Assembly: GCA_913009315.1 (NCBI GenBank)
Contig: CAJVZA010000012.1
Location: 1 to 36,843, forward strand
Source: an uncultured Hippea sp.
Lineage (GTDB): Bacteria > Campylobacterota_A > Desulfurellia > JAADFJ01
Direction: 5' to 3'
DNA length: 36,843 nt
In this document: piece by piece, positions 33,462-36,843 of the stretch
Numbering within the stretch: the first letter of the stretch is position 1
Layout of the letters: every line of letters begins with the position of its first letter
The notes under the pieces: generated by a model
Seen by the model: the letters and a program-made list of their open reading frames with translations, nothing else
Databases searched by the model: none
Told to the model about the DNA's origin: nothing
Position numbers and translations under genes: made by a program

Positions 33462-33842
33462 ATGTCTATTTTAACTTGTGAAAAGTGTGGAGTAACAAAT
33501 TATCTTGATCCTTATACTTTTTGGGATTATGAAGGTAATTTTAAATGTGCGGGTTGCGGAGAGCTTTATTTTGTAAAAAAGGTTAACGGACAGATCAAGA
33601 ATGGCCCGACTGCGGGGAAGGGCAGTGAATATAGGCTGCCCGGTTATGCTGAAAAAAGAGAAGGCAATAACTTTACTCCTATGAATGAGGAGGGCAATGT
33701 TTCTCCTCCGGCCAAGGCGAGGGCTGATTTTCAAGGAAAGCCCATTGATATGGAAGAGAGTGTAAGGGGTAATTTGGTTGCCGGCAGACCTTTGAAACCA
33801 GAGGAGCTCAAAGGTGGAATCTGGAAGGAAATTTTAGAATAA
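33462..33842 (+). CDS. Small zinc-ribbon protein (126 aa)
   Basis: A 126-residue soluble protein. An N-terminal zinc ribbon shows CEKC (residues 6-9) and CAGC (31-34) with the pattern TCEKCGVTNY and FKCAGCGELYF. The rest is hydrophilic, rich in Gly, Pro and Lys, ending GGIWKEILE. GGAGG precedes the ATG. No family is recognised beyond the ribbon. Its tight place after the CoA-transferases suggests a structural or assembly partner in the same pathway. Small zinc-finger proteins of this kind also occur in bbs-type operons. Confidence 0.6.
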   Translation: MSILTCEKCGVTNYLDPYTFWDYEGNFKCAGCGELYFVKKVNGQIKNGPTAGKGSEYRLPGYAEKREGNNFTPMNEEGNVSPPAKARADFQGKPIDMEESVRGNLVAGRPLKPEELKGGIWKEILE

Positions 33843-33854
33843 AGGGAGGAATAG

Positions 33855-34037
33855 ATGGATATACTTTGCAAATCTTGTAAAAATTTTCGTCCGGCATTAG
33901 CTCCGCAGATGATTCCTCATATTTATGGTTACTGCGATAAGCTGGATTATCCTTTTTCCAAAGGGATTTTTCAGGATGCGGAATTGGGAGCTTTTGTTGC
34001 ACCGAAGGAATGCGATAAATACGAAAAGAACGATTGA
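33855..34037 (+). CDS. Small four-cysteine protein (60 aa)
   Basis: A 60-residue protein with Cys spacing C-x2-C (CKSC, residues 5-8), GYCDKLDYP and a final ECDKYE: four Cys suited to binding zinc or an iron-sulfur cluster. A strong GGGAGG lies upstream, and the stop overlaps the next TTG start. No family is assigned. Similar one-cluster proteins of this length (C-x2-C, G-x-C, C near the end) are common beside anaerobic catabolic enzymes. Confidence 0.65.
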   Translation: MDILCKSCKNFRPALAPQMIPHIYGYCDKLDYPFSKGIFQDAELGAFVAPKECDKYEKND

Positions 34038-34384
34038 ACTTTAAAAAGCGTGAGGAAGAGGAAGAGATATCTTCTTCCTCTCAAACTGAGATTTGGCTCT
34101 TATACCGAGAAAAATGCTATAAAGATAGTGAGATTGTAGAGTTTTTAGACAAAGCTTGGGAAGTGTTGCTTGATACGGGCTACGCAGGAATTTTTGGAGC
34201 TTACAGAGGTGTGCATTGCTGTGAGGATAAACATGAAGTTTGCGTAACATTTCAAAAGCAGTTAAGTACCAATAATCAAATTATGATGGTTGCATTTGAT
34301 AGTAAAATGGACTGGCGAGTTGATTTTGCGTATAAAGAGCTTGTAGAAAAAGAAATAGAAAATATAGCACAAAGAAAGACATAA
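34034..34384 (+). CDS. Hypothetical protein (116 aa)
   Basis: A 116-residue soluble protein starting at a TTG that overlaps the previous stop (TTGA). The N-terminal 20 residues are highly charged and Ser-rich (KKREEEEEISSSSQTE). The rest alternates helix and strand, with ARG-free core GIFGAYRGVHCCEDKHEVCV containing three Cys. An ATG in the charged region does not occur, so the start is uncertain. Not recognised. Its place inside the operon suggests a part in the same pathway. Confidence 0.5.
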   Translation: MNFKKREEEEEISSSSQTEIWLLYREKCYKDSEIVEFLDKAWEVLLDTGYAGIFGAYRGVHCCEDKHEVCVTFQKQLSTNNQIMMVAFDSKMDWRVDFAYKELVEKEIENIAQRKT

Positions 34385-34397
34385 AAAGGAGGATGAG

Positions 34398-34823
34398 ATG
34401 AAATTTGAGAAGATCAGATTTTTTTATAGCAGTGATGTTTCTCCGGCTAAGCAGTTTGCATGTAACAACAGCAAAGCTGTTGAACTTTTAGAGGCGTTAA
34501 AGGTGAAAGGAATCGAAACGGAAGCAATTGATGTTGCCGGTAAAAGCGAAGATGACACATTTATGGATTATCACCGCGCAGGCAATGGACCGGCTGCTTC
34601 GGTTCGACCGGTATTCGGAACCAAAGGAGCATTGGCACCTGATTTCGGAAGGACAGCTCCGGCTTTGTTGTGCTATAAAAACAAGGAAGATAACTATCCG
34701 GAAGAAGTTTTTCCAAGAATGGATAAATCAACATCGAAAATAATAGACGTCGAACAAGCGCTTAATACCCTGCTCAATGTCAGCGAGTATTCAGAAACAG
34801 ATAAAGACACATTCGAAACTTAA
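34398..34823 (+). CDS. Hypothetical protein (141 aa)
   Basis: A 141-residue soluble protein with AAAAAGGAGG before the ATG. It begins with a strand and helix, IRFFYSSDVSPAKQFACNNSKAVELLEALKVKGI, that could be a thioredoxin-like or small beta-alpha fold, though no CxxC is present. A Gly/Pro-rich centre (GNGPAASVRPVFGTKG) follows. No family is recognised. It immediately precedes the ligase gene. Confidence 0.5.
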   Translation: MKFEKIRFFYSSDVSPAKQFACNNSKAVELLEALKVKGIETEAIDVAGKSEDDTFMDYHRAGNGPAASVRPVFGTKGALAPDFGRTAPALLCYKNKEDNYPEEVFPRMDKSTSKIIDVEQALNTLLNVSEYSETDKDTFET

Positions 34824-34841
34824 AGCATGGAGTGTGGATAA

Positions 34842-36500
34842 ATGAAAAAGATTCCGGAAGAATTCTTACCGCCAAAAGAGATGTGGCCTGACTATACTAT
34901 TCCTGAGGAATTTGGCAAACTACCTGAAAAGGTTAACTTAGGTTATGAGTTTCTCGACAGAAACATTGAAAAAGGATTTGGAGATAAAGTAGCAATAAGA
35001 TTTCAAAACATAGAAGTTACATATAACGCTTTAAAGCGTGATTCCGATAAACTGGCAAACAGTCTGAGGAGATTAGGCATAGGCGAACAAGATAGAGTTG
35101 CTCTAAGAGGTGCCAATACTCCGGAATCTATTGTGACAAATTTTGCAATAATGAAAATAGGTGCAATACCGGTTCCGATATCGCCTTTGTGGTCTCATCA
35201 TGAGATTGCTTATGCGGTAAACAATTCTGTCAGCTCAGCTATCTTTGTTTCAGCTCCGTTGGCTCCGGCAGTAGAGCAGGCAGCACTGTCATTTGATGAC
35301 AACAAAACCCCTGTTATTATAATTGGCGGCAACGCTTCTGATGCAGAATCAAAAGGATTTTACTCATATCAAAAACTCATTGATGCAGAGTCTGAAAATT
35401 TCGAGTATACTTATGTTTCACCTGATGATGTAGGCGTTTTGCTTTACACTTCAGGTACCACCGGCGCTCCCAAAGGAGCCGTTCATTTTGTAAGAGAGCT
35501 AATATATGAGTCGGATATTGTGGGTAAATATGTGTGGAAATTTGGAGAGACTGATGTGCTTGGAGGTGCAGCTCCGGTAAGTTTTGCTGCAGGCTACGGA
35601 ACATTTGCTCTAATTCCGTTCAGGCACTCCGGCACAATTTCTCTTATTGGAAAGTTTAAGCCTGATGAGATGATGAGTACAATTCAGAATCACAGAATCA
35701 CTATCCTTACCGGTTTACCAACTGCATATAGAAAACTTTTGGAGATGAAAGACTTTGATTCTTATGATATTTCGTCGGTCAGAATGTGTACAACCGGCGG
35801 AGACGCACTGGGAGTGGAAACTTTTGATGCATGGAAGAAAAAAACAGGGATTCAGATCATTGAAGGTTTGGGTGCAACCGAGATGGTTCATCTGGTAACA
35901 TCCAATGCCGTTGCCAAGTCACCTAATCCGAGATCGATCGGTTTAGCTCTTCCAGGATTTAAACTCGCTATATTTAAAGAGAGTGGTGAGATATGCACCA
36001 CCTGCACTCATCCGGGAGAAATAGGTCTGCTTGGAATGAAGGGTCCGACAGGTGCTCTTTACTGGAGACCATATATTGATAATGGAAGATTGCTGAAAGA
36101 GCAGAAGGCAAGAGTACAGAACGGATGGAATATTTTAGGAGATGCGGTTTATCAGGATCTTGATGGATTTGTCTATTTTGTAGCAAGAGACAGTGATGTT
36201 ATAAAAAGCTCAGGATATAGAATAGGACCTGCTGAAGTTGAAGATATCATAAAAAAACATGACAAGGTCAAGGATTGCGGCGTTGTAGGGATTCCGGATT
36301 CTATTATAGGAGAGAAAACGAAGGCTTTTGTTGTTTTGGAAAATGGAGTTAAACCGTCTGACAATCTAACAAAAGATATTTTAGATTTTTGTAAAGAATA
36401 TATAGCTGTTTATAAATTACCGAGAGAAATAGAATACACAGATTCGCTTCCCAGAACAGTAACTGGAAAATTGCTTAGAAGAATCTTAAGAAAGCAATAA
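34842..36500 (+). CDS. AMP-forming acyl/aryl-CoA ligase
   Basis: A 552-residue adenylate-forming CoA ligase of the benzoate/2-aminobenzoate-CoA ligase type (ANL superfamily). Motifs: P-loop LLYTSGTTGAPKGAVHF (about 200-216), the GLGATEM loop (about 344), and the hinge DSDVIKSSGYRIGPAEVE; catalytic Lys in PRTVTGKLLRR near the C-terminus. It activates a carboxylic acid with ATP to its CoA thioester in the cytoplasm. Together with the transferase pair the operon has two routes to a CoA ester, so either two substrates or a start-up and a recycling route. GGAG is 11 nt upstream. A hairpin follows the gene. Confidence 0.9.
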   Translation: MKKIPEEFLPPKEMWPDYTIPEEFGKLPEKVNLGYEFLDRNIEKGFGDKVAIRFQNIEVTYNALKRDSDKLANSLRRLGIGEQDRVALRGANTPESIVTNFAIMKIGAIPVPISPLWSHHEIAYAVNNSVSSAIFVSAPLAPAVEQAALSFDDNKTPVIIIGGNASDAESKGFYSYQKLIDAESENFEYTYVSPDDVGVLLYTSGTTGAPKGAVHFVRELIYESDIVGKYVWKFGETDVLGGAAPVSFAAGYGTFALIPFRHSGTISLIGKFKPDEMMSTIQNHRITILTGLPTAYRKLLEMKDFDSYDISSVRMCTTGGDALGVETFDAWKKKTGIQIIEGLGATEMVHLVTSNAVAKSPNPRSIGLALPGFKLAIFKESGEICTTCTHPGEIGLLGMKGPTGALYWRPYIDNGRLLKEQKARVQNGWNILGDAVYQDLDGFVYFVARDSDVIKSSGYRIGPAEVEDIIKKHDKVKDCGVVGIPDSIIGEKTKAFVVLENGVKPSDNLTKDILDFCKEYIAVYKLPREIEYTDSLPRTVTGKLLRRILRKQ

Positions 36501-36519
36501 TTTGCCCAATAGTTAGTTA

Positions 36520-36554
36520 TTAGAGACGCTTTATATATAAAAAAGTGTCTCTAA
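36520..36554 (+). terminator. Terminator-like hairpin after the ligase operon
   Basis: TTAGAGACGCTTT (36520-36532) pairs with AAAGTGTCTCTAA (36542-36554): 13 bp including one G-T pair, loop of 9. It lies 20 nt past the ligase stop. The T-tract that follows is poor, so termination may be partial or the hairpin may protect the 3' end. Confidence 0.6.
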
Positions 36555-36695
36555 TAAAACTGTTGCGTTGGATTTTTTGTGTGCGATATTGTTTTTAAAC
36601 TGTAGAATATTTCTAAAAGTTAACTTCTCGTCAGATCATATCCCGCAATCTGCTGTAACTTCACCTTTTTTCGTTAGACTTGGATTTACCGTTTA

Positions 36696-36784
36696 ATGAG
36701 ACCACTGCACAATAAGCAGATTCACAGAAGTCAAAGAAAGGGTGAGATTTAGAAATTAAAATTTGAGGTACTAACCGGTTAGTT
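36696..36784 (-). repeat. Dispersed repeat, inverted copy (right of catabolic operon)
   Basis: Reverse strand reads aactaaccggttagtacctc, then attttaatttctaaat, then cttctgtgaatctgcttatt and gtgcagtggtctcat. It matches 30348-30444 over its length. The AACCGGTT ends of the two copies point outward and the ggtctcat ends point towards the operon. Confidence 0.75.
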
Positions 36785-36843
36785 TGAGAATTTTAATTTC
36801 CTGAAGATTGCCCTTTATTTGACTTCCCTGCGGGCTTTATGAG

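Larger units (their letters stand above)
36501..36843. other. Non-coding region after the ligase gene
   Basis: It holds the terminator hairpin (36520-36554) and the inverted copy of the dispersed repeat (36696-36784). Nothing else is recognised before the window ends. Confidence 0.5.

Noticed and set aside
34833-34841. TGTGGATAA, the reverse complement of a perfect DnaA box.
   Set aside because: It is isolated, within the ribosome-binding region of the ligase gene, with no other origin features nearby.

Overview
The window (about 36.8 kb, AT-rich) joins two different kinds of DNA. Roughly 1-23,411 is a conjugative element, read mostly on the minus strand. Roughly 23,412-36,843 is chromosomal and metabolic DNA, mostly on the plus strand. 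An F-type (TraL/E/K/B/V/C/TrbI/W/U/N) type IV secretion system, many signal peptides and lipoboxes, and a tRNA gene with an encoded CCA indicate a Gram-negative bacterium. The paired family III CoA-transferases with an aryl/acyl-CoA ligase would suit an anaerobe of the broad Deltaproteobacteria/Desulfobacterota type. That placement is inference; nothing here fixes the taxon.

Element, transfer module (16,649 down to 582): traL-traE-traK-traB-traV(two pieces)-traC-trbI-traF-like peptidase-orf54-traW-traU-large Cys-rich protein-giant traN-ybjQ-like gene. Most junctions overlap or abut, so this reads as one long operon. The usual N- and C-terminal parts of TraV are two separate lipoprotein genes. 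TraN is a 1395-residue protein with about 35 small Cys repeats, preceded by an 841-residue Cys-rich partner. traG, traH, traI, traD and a pilin gene are not in the window and may lie to the left. Beyond the last gene, a perfect consensus sigma-70 promoter (TTGACA-17-TATAAT) fires leftward into a hairpin-rich, non-coding stretch that ends in a U-tract. I predict a structured RNA of about 320 nt there.

Element, replication and control module (16,736-23,168): a sigma-70-like protein gene lies directly upstream of the tra operon. It is followed by an iteron origin with six 12-bp iterons spaced 22 or 32-33 bp and four TCTATAGA palindromes spaced 10-12 bp. Next come a Rep-like protein, a CHC2/Toprim/RecA-fold primase-helicase, a 58-residue membrane ORF and a double-HTH protein. 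Divergent from these is an XRE repressor coupled to an ImmA/IrrE-type metalloprotease, followed by a recombinase gene cut off after 34 codons. The element therefore combines F-type transfer, plasmid-like replication and an ICEBs1-like repressor/antirepressor switch. The right edge probably lies at the 3' end of tRNA-Arg(CCU); the left edge is not visible.

Chromosomal part: a DUF302 gene, recG, then a divergent ppsR-thiS-thiG-thiH-thiE run (PEP synthase regulator and thiamine thiazole/phosphate synthesis). After a 536-bp repeat-bearing gap comes a seven-gene plus-strand operon: two CaiB/BaiF CoA-transferases (only the second keeps the catalytic Asp), four small proteins (two of them Cys-rich) and a benzoate-CoA-ligase-like AMP-forming enzyme. 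This operon is flanked by two inverted copies of a dispersed repeat of about 90 bp, which suggests it may have moved as a cassette.
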